DNA from: Ancylostoma caninum | Lineage: Eukaryota > Nematoda > Chromadorea > Rhabditida > Ancylostomatidae | Assembly: GCA_037903475.1 (NCBI GenBank) | Contig: JBAJFG010000015.1 | Coordinates: 1,550,001 to 1,614,000, forward strand | Direction: 5' to 3' | DNA: 64,000 nucleotides | Shown here: positions 21,570 through 32,231 of the stretch, one piece after another | Layout of the letters: every line of letters begins with the position of its first letter | How positions within the stretch are numbered: the stretch's first letter is position 1 | Notes under the pieces: model-generated | The model's input: the letters and a program-made list of their open reading frames with translations, nothing else | Told to the model about the DNA's origin: nothing | Databases searched by the model: none | Translations under genes and position numbers: made by a program

Positions 21570-24500
21570 ATGAGACTCGTGTATTTATTTGCTGTGTGCA
21601 TTGGTGCAGCTATAGTTTTCAGCACAGCAGCCAATGTAAGACGTTATTCTTAGTTGGATTAAGCGAATCGCCTTTATGTAGAATTCTCGAAAATTTTTGA
21701 ACCGCCCATTCTCATCATACATACTATATTGCAGATATATTATGAATGCACTTTTTTGCATGAAACGGAACAAAAAATGTAGTGTAAAAGTTCCTCTCAA
21801 AAAGTCTCCGCCATATCTGTCGTCGACGCTTCACCATCTTCCATACAAAGAGCTCTCCTCGAAAAGTGCACTATATCTCGGAATAGCAGCTCAAATCAGT
21901 TCCAACTTCAACACATTTTCGGTTCTTTTAACAAGGGAGTCTTCATCGACAGTATTACCTATCAATCCAATGGCGCCATGTCTCTTCCACGTGGTGGGTA
22001 AAGCAGCAGTTCACAACCATATTCCTTCACTTCCTATAGGGTCATCTGGCAGTTGCACACGAGCGCATGTTTTGCAGCAATTTTGAAGCAATTGTTTTGA
22101 CATCTTAACGGCTCAGTGACTCCTAAATTCGATCCAAGTCTTTGTGCAGATATCTGCTGCAAACTACTTAGTGATGTAGCGTAACCGTTTGTCATTTGGG
22201 TTTCGCCATAGGCAACCTCTGCTAAGTCACTGCGTTTTTTTGCTTACATCTTTTGGCAAAAAACACGAATTTTCGCACGGCCGTGGAAGCGAGAAGCGGC
22301 TCTAATTGATAGCAGTTGAAGCACCAGAATACCACTTGTAAGTGAATATCTGTTAAACTATGTATGAAAATCTAAATTCGGATGATGAGTAAGAAATATT
22401 TACATATCTGTGAATAGATCATGAATTTTTCTTCCAGGTGTGGTCCCCGTTGTCAACAAAAATACTCTATAAAAATCATTAAACTAAAAAATAAGGTGTA
22501 CATCCACAACAGACCTACTCATGTTACATTTACATAGCTGATTAGTTTGCTGCAAATAGAATAGAGCTTATCTTACCTTCTTATCCATCATGTTGTTCTA
22601 GGAAGCGATCGACAAGGTAGCTCATGAGGATCGGAAGCCTGCTTCGGAGTTGGTTTTCGTGGATAATATCTTTTGTACAGTTGCACCCTCCTAGTTCCGA
22701 ACTATTTTGCCCTCAATGTTCAATTCAGAAATGGGGTCACTCGAAACTTTAACGGAGAAAAAAACGGGCCAAAACGTCATAAACGTCAGATGTGGAGAAA
22801 CCACTATGCTACAAAGCTGGGAGACTCCACAGTTTACTATCATTTCGATGATCGTATCAGTAAGTATGAGAGTGTCTGGCAGAGGATGATTTTCGGTTTC
22901 AATTCATAGTTGTTGAAGATGATACCCTGAAGGCGACATTCAGCAGTGCAAATAAGCTTTGGGAAACTGGCACATGCCTCACATTCAAAGAACAAGAATG
23001 TAAGCGAGTCATGCTCATAGCGCCAGAAGAGGATTCTTGTTCATAATCTTCTGATGACTAAGTCTTCAGTGTCATATTGATTTCATGGTGGTAATTTTGC
23101 AGCGAGCGAAGGAATATTCGTTACGATTTCTCCTGATGAAACGTGCTACACAGATAGCGATAAGATAAATCACAACCATACTATTTATCTTGGCGAATTC
23201 TGTACTGGGATTGCTGGTATGGCCCACGAAATTGGGCACGCTCTTGGATTCCCTCACGCCCAGGTCAGAACCGACCGCGACAATTACCTCTTTATCAACA
23301 CCAACAACCTCAAGGTATCTTCTTCTGATTCTGCGTTACCTTTTCTCTTTCTCGTTGTTGTTGGAAACCTCAGTAAGCTTCAGGAGGAGTTTGAAAGTGC
23401 ATATGAAGATTTTGAGAATAATCCAGAACTTCTGGAACGCTTCAAGGTAGTTAATGAAAAATACTAACACTAGTACATGTTGCAGTTCGACGTTTTATGT
23501 ACTGGCAAAATTTCAGTATTATGAAGAGCAGTATGCAAAAATGAGCGATTCGGAAGAAGTTAGTTACAACATGCCGTACGATTACGGGAGTATCATGCAA
23601 TAGTAGGTTTTCAAGTTCATAACGAGATTGTTTTTGAAAAAAGACTTCTTTACTGGAAGTAAATGGAAGGTAATGATAAAAAGCTTTTGCAGCTCCTATG
23701 ATTCAGCGATGATCCCAAAAGATGTGAATTATAACACAACCATGGGTTCACCATTCGTATCGTTCATTGATAAAGTAATGGTTAATAGACACTACAACTG
23801 CTCAGGTATGCAGTGTAAGAAGTAGAAGTAGTAGTTTAAGGATGAAGCAGTTATTCTACATATATAATAGTGATCTAGAGCATTATGCATCAAATTTTGG
23901 ATTGCGTCGGAAAAGCATTGCCTTACTGTTCAGCAAAGTGCGCTCACAAGCCCGTCCTCCACTGCAATTTTAGTGGATTTGCTGACCCAAAAGACTGCAA
24001 AAAATGTGTCTGTCCTGATGGTTATGGAGGAGACCTATGTGGAGAGAGGGTGAATTTTCGCCAGAGCCCCACAATTCAGCACGTAACATCATCTTCCTTT
24101 TAGCCTAGTGATTGTGGCGTGGAGGTGTGGGCTCCACGAAATGGATCGGAAAGGACATTGACAAAATCAATTAACAACGCTGGAAGTAGTGACGAGTACA
24201 AGACATGCACGACCTGGATTCGAGTTAGTATAACAGACAGTTGGATTTCTCATAGAAACCAAAACCTATATGGTAATCTAGCAGCTAGTGAAAATATTTC
24301 AGGCTGAGAGTAACACGAGAATCGTAATCAAACTTGTTAGTATCTCTGGTGGACCGCAGGAGTCAATAGGCTGCGATATGGCTGGAGTTGAAATCAAGAC
24401 AAAAGATGACCAAACGCTTACTGGATATAGGTAATCCGTTTATCATTTTCCTTTACCTCTACAACATTTCCAACTTTTCAAAGACGAGAAAGCATACGCA

Positions 24501-25027
24501 TGATTCGTGGCTTTCCATATTTGTGACACCATCGTCCACCTTCTAGTCACTTTGCTCAGTGGTTCTGTGCTCAACAGGATTAGCATAGCCACGAGAATCC
24601 TCTTGTGTGAATCAGCCCCAGATCAATATGTAGAAATTGCCCATGCTCTGAGGGCTCGATTACACGTACAACTTTTGCCACGTTATCTTTGCACCCTTTA
24701 AAAAGACACTGTCGCACCATGTGCAGACCGGCTTCTGAATGAAAGACGATGAATGCACCTACAAGTTTATGTTCATATTCAATTGTTCCTGATGTATTAA
24801 GGTTCTGTTCTGATACGGATAGCAACATAATCCTTGAATCAAATTTGACCCTTATACCTATAATCTACTACTCGAAAGAATCGACGGACATGATTGTCAC
24901 GCTGAATTACTACTCCGGTAACTTATTTTATTCTCTGGAGAACACTTTAAAGGCTGTTCATAATGAAAAAAATTTAGTTGCGAATTGGGTTAAGAGAACA
25001 TCTGGCGATAACTCTCAAAGTCAGTAA
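21570..25027 (+). CDS. Astacin A: secreted astacin-EGF-CUB zinc metalloprotease
   Basis: Exons read by eye: 21570-21635 (signal peptide MRLVYLFAVCIG...), 22602 to about 22658 (propeptide), 22729-22859, 22910-22999, 23103-23314, 23384-23446, 23517-23602, 23693-23805, 23934-24049, 24104-24223, 24303-24430, 24802-24917, 24978-25027. KRHKRQ is a likely furin site before the mature domain. The zinc motif is [19 protein letters not shown], the Met-turn is YDYGSIMQYS. A six-Cys EGF-like exon (AKCAHK...CKKCVCPDGYGGDLC) and a CUB domain over four exons with Cys at DCG, CTTW, GCD and RFC follow. As in its paralogues, the residue after the third zinc His is not the usual Glu. Phases agree from exon 3 to the stop. 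The donor of exon 2 is not clear: where paralogue D has CCA|GTAAGA this copy has only CGTGGATAA, so that junction is unproven. AATAAA at about 25080 follows the stop. Confidence 0.85.
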
Positions 25028-25559
25028 ACGCATTATCGTGGACGTCTTCTCTGATCTTCACGTAAGAACCACAGGTGTTCAATAAATGTTTGCTCACCTT
25101 CTGCCACATCGACGTTATCCAGTGGTGCAAAAAAAGCAATCCTACAGCAATTTTGGCTCGAAAAGATCGAGCAGTACAATGATGAACTAGAACTAAAATG
25201 TCAATTCGATTCCAATTCATTTCAAATCAGTATTCGTAGAAAGCCGAACATACATAGAAGTTTATGAAATCACAACCGTTGAAGCGAGTTGCCACCTGAC
25301 CTAATAAAGCCTTTTAAATCAATACTGTGAATATGTGTACATGAACATGAAAAGTTTCATTACTTTTCTGAACGGCATGGCATGGAAATTGAAAGAATCA
25401 GTTTCTAATCGGAAATTATGGCGGCAACCATGGCACAGGGACTACACTCTACTGAGTAAAATCGGAGTTGCGATTGTCCCTATTGCACCCTATTCAAATG
25501 GAGAGATAGTGCAAATCAAGATGAACAACAATGATACAGAAAAGCGCTTCATTTATTCG

Positions 25560-27500
25560 AGCACTTCCAGATATAGGCAGGGACTATGCACAAAAAAAAC
25601 AGCACTCTAATGGGCAGTCGCGATTCCCTCACAGCCTGATTTATTTTCCGAGCACAACTGTCTCCCACGTATGGAAGGGCGAGTGTCACGCCATCCATAG
25701 TTGAAAGTGGAAAACAACTTCGTGGAATTTGTACACGGTACCCATTTTCATCGAGTATGCGAGCAACGTCATTTTCTATTGCGGAGTTTGTTGTCGTGTA
25801 CAATCGATCTTTGGTTTCAAAGAAGTTCCGTACCACATTCGCTTTCACAAAGACTGGGTGAGCATTCTCGAGTGCACCAAGATATTGCGTGAGGCTGGCT
25901 TCTTGTACCAGGAATATTCCATTCGACCATCAACGATCCTTATCTTCGTATTAAGAAACGGAAAAACTCCGTACTCATCAGCTTCATCGTGAAAGATACG
26001 CTGTCATCAACCGAATTCAACTGCTCCAGGGTCTTCACAACCTCCGTTTTGTAATGTTAGAGACGTGCGTTCGATGTGACCTAAGAAAATGATGGCCAGC
26101 AATGGCGCTATGCGATTTCTCATAGCCAAACCACGCCGCTGCTCGAAGATCTTGTTGATAAAACAGAAAATGTTAGAGGCAAGAACAGCGTCGAGCATGA
26201 TTTTGATGTCATCTGAGTATTTTGGTATTTGTAACGTTTTTGCTATTGAAGATAATAACAAATCGTGGGTCCGTTCGCTAGACTGCTTCCAGCAATATAT
26301 GCCGGAAACCACAAAGTTGACCAAACTTTTTAAGGGATCAAATGCCTACTTGTAAGAGCCGATAGTAAGAATCGCATCCGGATTACACCTAGGATGCAGG
26401 CTTTCTTTTACAGCTGATCGGCCAGCAACTCTTGTCCTGTCTGATCGATAATATCGATAGAAGCTACGGATACGTTGTGAGTATCGTCGGTATCCTTACT
26501 TCAATGACAGATTCATCTTCACAGTCTCAGTCACCAGATGATTATTATACTTTAACAAATAAGGAAGAAAACTGGAAGTCATTGACGCTTAAGATATCTA
26601 GAAGATCTAGTTTACACAACCTTCCTCGAAAAAATGCCAAAGTTCGGCGAGGATGCTGTTACATAGGTTGAAGAAAAAGTTTACCGCCACTCTCTTTCCG
26701 ATTTTGCCAAAATTTTCGAGGTTGCTCTAGAACTTTCTATCCAACACGTATACATGTAGAGGCCGCCAATAGTCTACCTAAGCCAAATTTCTCTTCACAT
26801 TCCGCCATGACTATAGAAGATGTCGTTGATTCTGAGCGCCAGCAACGCCAGCAGTGTTGGAAAAGGCATACGTTCTGCATACAATAGGCCATTCTTTTCC
26901 CTCTGTGAAGGCCTGGTCCTGGTAATTTAAATGCTGCTGTTTTGGCTTGAAATGAATAAGGATCTGTTCAATCGGTTGAAGTGGTTGGTGATCGCCCACT
27001 GAAGCTCACTGAGGAGAACCCACGGAATGATATCCGTGAGGTGGTAGAGGAACTTCATCGCTATCACATACAATAGTTGTTCGTCTCCATCGCCTCGAGC
27101 AGGCATGGAAATAATGGAAATAAGATAACATCCTAGTGCAAAATGGATGTGATTTTCGTGTTTAGCACGTTTAATAGCCCCAATGTGCGAATTTTCAGCC
27201 TCCAAGAAGTTTGGAAATGTTTTGCGGAAGTTAGCTGCTCCGATCCATGGCAGGATCTGCCGCACTCGCTTTCAAGCAACATGACAGGCTGGCACCAGAT
27301 ACTTACTTGCTGGTCGCACATCATCTGAACGAGTAACGTACAACTCGTGCAGGCCTTCGCGTCGTCTCCGCGCCTTGCCGCAACGACCGCAACGCATCAA
27401 CCGCTCCGCAGCATACTGCTGGAAACAGTCGGCCAATCGCGGGGCCCTCTCAGCCAGCCGCTGACTCCGCCCTAATTGCTGGGGCCCAAAAGGTCCGTTT
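25560..27500 (-). pseudogene. Penelope-like retroelement remnant
   Basis: On the minus strand, from high to low coordinate, there is a degraded N-terminal part (27265-26927, ILPWIGAANFRKTFPNFLEA), a reverse-transcriptase core (26324-26007, INKIFEQRRGLAMRNRIAPL then LAIIFLGHIE) and a C-terminal block (25848-25549, ANVVRNFFETKDRLYTTT ... LPYVGDSCARKINQAV). GLAMGxRLAPxLA and the LPYxxxxSxxI block are typical of Penelope-like reverse transcriptases. Frames are broken between blocks, the YxDD block was not found, and no GIY-YIG endonuclease is recognisable at the 3' end, so this is a dead copy. Confidence 0.62.
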
Positions 27501-27534
27501 CCCATGGAAATTAGAGTTTTACATTCGAAAATAT

Positions 27535-27795
27535 TTTTTGAATATTCGAATATTCGAATTTTCGAATTTTTGGAGATCCCCGAATTTTCGAATATTCGAA
27601 TTTCCGAATTTTTGCGAACCATCGAATTTTCGGATATTCGAACTTTCGAATTTTCTGAACTCACCGAATATTCGAACATTCGAATTTTCGAATTTCTAGG
27701 GGTCCCCGAATTTTTGAATACTCGAATTTTCGAATTTTTACAAAGCACCGAATTTTCGAATATTCGAATGTTCGAATATTTACTCGAATAATATT
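27535..27795. repeat. TTCGAA-rich tandem repeat, 45-46 bp unit
   Basis: About five units, each built from TTCGAATATTCGAATTTTCG plus a short variable spacer (GGAGATCCC, GCGAACCAT, CTGAACTCAC, AGGGGTCC, ACAAAGCAC). Because TTCGAA is palindromic and the unit is close to a multiple of three, long frames stay open on both strands (27504-27791 plus, 27272-27856 minus). Confidence 0.8.
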
Positions 27796-28289
27796 CCATT
27801 TGGTGAAAAAATTTTCTACCCATGTATGCAGGCGAACAATGCGAAATGTTTCCCAATCACAACAGGCATTTCTCACAACCTTCTCATGAGCGGAAGCTTG
27901 TGCTGCTGTGGAAATGGTCCCTTATCGGTTCTGGTTGAAAATCCTAAGCTTAAGAACGCCTATCTCACTTAAGGTCTGTAACCATCGTTAAAGGATCGTA
28001 GAGTGGATGAATCCCGTCATCCGTGAAAAGGCTTTCGCTTTGATATCTGTGTTGTAGTTCAACAAAACGTGCCATAATAGTGAATGTAGAGGTATTGAGG
28101 CGGTAAAAATAATGTTGGGCACATAGAATAGTGGTTCAGTTACCTTGATCATAGATGAGCTTCCAGCTATCAACAGAAAAGCGTCAGCGGTACTAAAAAA
28201 ACTGCATGTTACCCCGTACCTCGTCATTACTTCCGTTTATCCGGTCCGCAGGTTTGCAGTTCACTTACATCACTTACAGTTCTGGAGGA

Positions 28290-28775
28290 AAAGCTTGAAT
28301 AATCAGAAGTTTAGTTGGAACTACTGGTTTCTACTAGGAATAAAATAATTCAACTTCAATCACTTCCAAGTAGACGGTATAAGAATGATCTCATGATGGT
28401 TCATAAAATTATACATGGCTACACTAGCCTTCATATGAGCGACTTCTTCACACTACAGAACTCAATCAATCGAGGGCCTCCACTAAAAATTACGTTTCCA
28501 ACAGCTAGGACTTCTGTAAGGCAAACATTTTTTGTCAACAGAGCTGGCTCGAAGTATCTAATGATGAGCAAGAGTCATCCTGCTCCCATTAAACTTTCAT
28601 CATTCAAGAAACAAGTAGAAGGATTCCTTAAAAAGAAAGAGTAGTCGGAGGTTTCTCTCTCGAAGCAAGCATTGTATGAATAATTTAAGATTTGCTTGAG
28701 TTGTATTACCATACACTGCATTGTATATTGTATCCTCACATGGATTAGTCCATGTAATGAAATAAATAAATAAAA
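28290..28775 (+). mobile_element. 3' end of a non-LTR (LINE) element
   Basis: The frame at 28315-28644 gives LPSRRYKNDLMMVHKIIHG, then FFTL, RGPPLKITFPTARTSVRQ, FFVNRAGSKYL and a stop. This is the C-terminal tail of CR1/jockey-like reverse transcriptases (RRxxxDLxxxYKIxxG...FF...R...R.FFxxRxxxxW). A 3' UTR with no coding pattern ends in AAATAAATAAATAAA, a simple-repeat LINE tail. Everything upstream is missing (5' truncation). Confidence 0.75.
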
Positions 28776-28904
28776 TTGGCGGGCCATGCAGGCGAATTCT
28801 CGCATGGGTAATAGATCGATTTCGCTCTTTTTACTTCATTTTCAAATCTTTCCATCCTCTCTACTCCACATTAATTTCTGAAGCGGTTCCGACCTGTGCA
28901 AAAA

Positions 28905-28985
28905 TTTCTTGAAGGCGCCGGGAATCGAACCCGTGGGCGCGCAAATGCCAGCGCTGAAACCGCATGCGCTACCAAGTAGTCCTGT
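28905..28985 (-). repeat. tRNA-like sequence or tRNA pseudogene
   Basis: The minus strand carries TTGGTAGCGCATGCGG (A box) and GGGTTCGATTCCCGG (B box), ending GGCGCCTT. The T-arm pairs but a matching 5' acceptor half is absent, so a tRNA-derived SINE or pseudogene is more likely than a functional tRNA. Confidence 0.55.
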
Positions 28986-29059
28986 TTTGACACCTAATGA
29001 CGTGATTGTTCTTGCCGGCATTCTGGTCCTATCGAATGAGAAAGGATGCATATCGACTG

Positions 29060-30195
29060 CGAGGTTGTTTTAGTTTTAATTTTGGGCCTTTCAATGTTTT
29101 TCTTTTGTGTCCTCTTCCTTTAGAATGTTCAGTGTACAGAGAAACCACATGAGAGTAGAGGGGGGAGGGGTCGTGAAAAGGTGGGGGTTGGACGAGGGAA
29201 TGGGTCGTATTGAGAGTCGGTTTTTCCCATCGTCATGCTTGACCCTGCCCATGAACTAGCAGCTTATCGCGAGGTGAGTGATTAGCTCAGACACCCTTTC
29301 GTGGTCTAGAAAAGAAGTATTATGATTAATTCAAACAAATTAAATTCTGGAGTCAACCAGAAATCGCCAGTTTGGAATCACTGAAAGCGTGCTGATATCG
29401 ATTTTCGTTTGTCATTTCATTCCAGTTTCCAAAGAAGGCAATGACTGAATATCGGCAGAAATCGAATTATCTTTCCAACACCAAAAATGCACCAAAAATT
29501 AGGATAATTTAGAAATGTTTTTGTGCATGCCTGCAATCTGTCTGTTGAACTGTTTACGAGTTTATGAGAAAGGACCATACATCGGGGTTTGAAAATAGGT
29601 GGAGATCAAGAATCAAAATCCCAATCAGTGGTGCACGAAAGACGAGACGCATTGCATTTCTGCCCATCGAAGTATTTGTCACCAGCTGGAAACAGCCTCA
29701 TCTTATAAGAAGATTTACTTAGGTGCAGTAGCAGCTACATACATTCGAGGGCGGGAGTGTGGAGAGGGCACAAGTTACTGTACGTTTCCTCAGTTATTTC
29801 TTTCAGAGAATTTTCAAGAAGAGTTCTGGTTCTGCAGGGGTTTTGGCTTTTGAGAGGCAGGCGAATGCGGGTTGTAGTGACAATTTTTCATGCAAAGTAC
29901 GCCGAGTCTTCAAGGAGTGTTTCAAATAATTCTCAGAGCGCTAAAATTGATCTTTCTTAATATAGCTAAGAACTTTCCATGACCACTGATTACAAGAAAT
30001 ATGGGAAAGAGAATACCACGGCTATGTCATGCTCCGGATGAAAGGCAATTTGACCAAATTTGTTTCCGAGGAAATTTTATATCGCAGAATAGGGCAGCCA
30101 GTAAGTGAATGTTACCTGAAAACAGTATTGAAATTCGTAATAAATGCTTGTCCAGGTACATTGACGGGCCTGGTTTTGGGCCGAGTGTGACTCCC
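29060..30195. other. No gene seen
   Basis: A purine-rich stretch at 29150-29210 and short open frames; nothing recognised. Confidence 0.4.
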
Positions 30196-30201
30196 GGAGC
30201 G

Positions 30202-30682
30202 TTAAAGGCAAGGTCCAGGCAAAATCCGTCCTCCCAAATTTCTATTGGATTCGTAGCCCACGGCGACGGCTTGAACGAAAACTATGGAAAATCCCTGGTA
30301 AGGTTCCACAACGAACGCATTCTTTGAGAGATTTAGGTGCGGCAATTGCGGGTTTGCGGCGTCCGTGACTTCAAATGACATTATACGGCGCGCCGTACAT
30401 GCTGTCTCTTGTGGCGTCGCAGGAAAAAAATTCATATTCAAAGGACCGATGGTCCGTTTGACGGGATGGTGAAGGTTTCACGAAGTGTTCATTAGGCTGT
30501 ATGTATCTGGGCGTCTATCGTTATTCACGTTACGCACGCGCGCAGCCTTTGCTGGTTGGAGCACGTTTTGTCACGGCTATACCGAGGTCTCAAACCAGAC
30601 ATATATGCTACACATATGGTTTGGACTTCAAAGAGAAAAAAACCTGAGTGGGCAAGATTTTGACCGGACCTTGCCTTTAAGC
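30202..30682. mobile_element. Possible MITE with about 28-bp terminal inverted repeats
   Basis: TTAAAGGCAAGGTCCAGGCA at the left end is matched on the opposite strand at the right end by TTAAAGGCAAGGTCCGGTCA, each followed by AAATC. The 480-bp interior has no coding frame of note. Confidence 0.6.
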
Positions 30683-30846
30683 TTGGTTTTCCCGTCCAAT
30701 CAACTTTTGGAACAGCCTCGTTCTCTGCTCTTGTCAACACCGATCTTTCGCGAATTTTTCTATCATCTCGTAATCATCATCAAAGACACGACTATGCCTT
30801 ATTCCAATCAAAACTGTTGTCGATCGATCAGCGGCATTTTTCGCTG

Positions 30847-30890
30847 TTTCAGCCTGCAATGTCCTGTTTCGGCCGGACATTGCAGGCTGA
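30847..30890. repeat. Perfect 17-bp hairpin
   Basis: TCAGCCTGCAATGTCC (30848-30863) and GGACATTGCAGGCTGA (30874-30889) pair perfectly around a ten-base loop TGTTTCGGCC, with one more pair outside. Confidence 0.9.
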
Positions 30891-32067
30891 ATCAGCGCAT
30901 TTTGGTGGCACCGAAAACCTGCACTGACTTCAGCACAATTTTTTCAACCATGAAATAGTTTGAATCCAGCTTTATTTTAAAAAAGTCCTAATACGACGAG
31001 AATTAGGCCACTATTGCAGAGAATTAATCACTCCCTCCCCACTGTACAGCTCACACACAATTTAGCACCACAGAAATTTTAACAGCATCTCAGCACTCAA
31101 ACGAACACCTAGAACTAAATTTAATTGTGCGTGTTACGGTTCGATGGGAACTCCTTTAAAACTGCATGTTGCAAGCCCAGTCTCAGTTCATATTTGATCA
31201 AAAGAGACAAGCCAAAAGAAGTGCTGAGACAAAAAAAAAGAAGAAATTGAGAAACGAAGGCGAGCCACCAAGCATTGACGACAGCAGGAATCTAACGGTT
31301 CAGAGAGAAACGGCGGTCGATAACCGTGAAAGTGGTCACTGATCACCTCAAGTAAGATTAGCCTCAAATTCCAGCTAGTTTTTTTTTCCACTGTGAAAAT
31401 TTGCTAGACATCTTGGTGCTGCGCATGCGCGAGAATAATTGCTGTTCCCATGCCCCCCCCCCCCTCCCGTGCCATATGTGGAGTTAGATGTCACCCAAGA
31501 AAAGGATCCGTTAGCGCGAATTTCTCGGTGTTTCATCTGTCATGTGAGCAATGTTTCGGAGAGAATTGTTCATCTGAAATTTCTCGTAGGTTGCAGAGCA
31601 TGTCCTCACAATGTATATTACGCAAAACAAACGGTTCTTCTGAAATAGAGAAATAATTCACCAGGTCACCAGTTTAAACGAAAAGCAACTGTTCATAGGT
31701 GTTTAATCCCCATTAATCGAGAGGGAAACAACTCATCAAAGGCTTGATTTTTTCAATTTCTGTGTAGGTAATCTTTGTCGAGGATGCAATTTTCTTTTCT
31801 TGTGATTCTGCAGTATCCTCACTTTTATGATGAAAAGCTAGTGTATTTGTAAGTCACCACTGTTGAGACGGCCTCCCATCCCAGAATATGCAGTTTTGAT
31901 TATTAATAGATATGAAAGGCGAAAATATAATCAATTTTGAGGAAAGTAACAGCACAGACCCATACTAATCTACTGCCAGTCAGGAATTTATAAAAAGCTT
32001 CTTTCTCTTCAATCATGTTAATTCGCTTCGAAAGCGTTGGGGACACCATAAAACTTTTTCACAACTT

Positions 32068-32115
32068 AAATCCGATACTAACGAGAACATTTCCTATAAA
32101 TACAGCGTACAAAAC
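32068..32115 (+). promoter_or_regulatory. Astacin B core promoter block
   Basis: AAATCCGATACTAACGAG, then ACATTTC and CTATAAATACAGCG. It aligns with the blocks of astacins A and C. The TATA-like TATAAATAC is about 137 bases before the ATG at 32232. Confidence 0.62.
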
Positions 32116-32231
32116 CAACGAGTGTGATAACGTCTTGCCTCCGCATAAATTGGAGTTTTCGCATACGGTTTGTACTCTTACGGAAATATGTCCAAGACTG
32201 TTTACTCTCCTAGTTTTCCTTTCGGCTCTCA

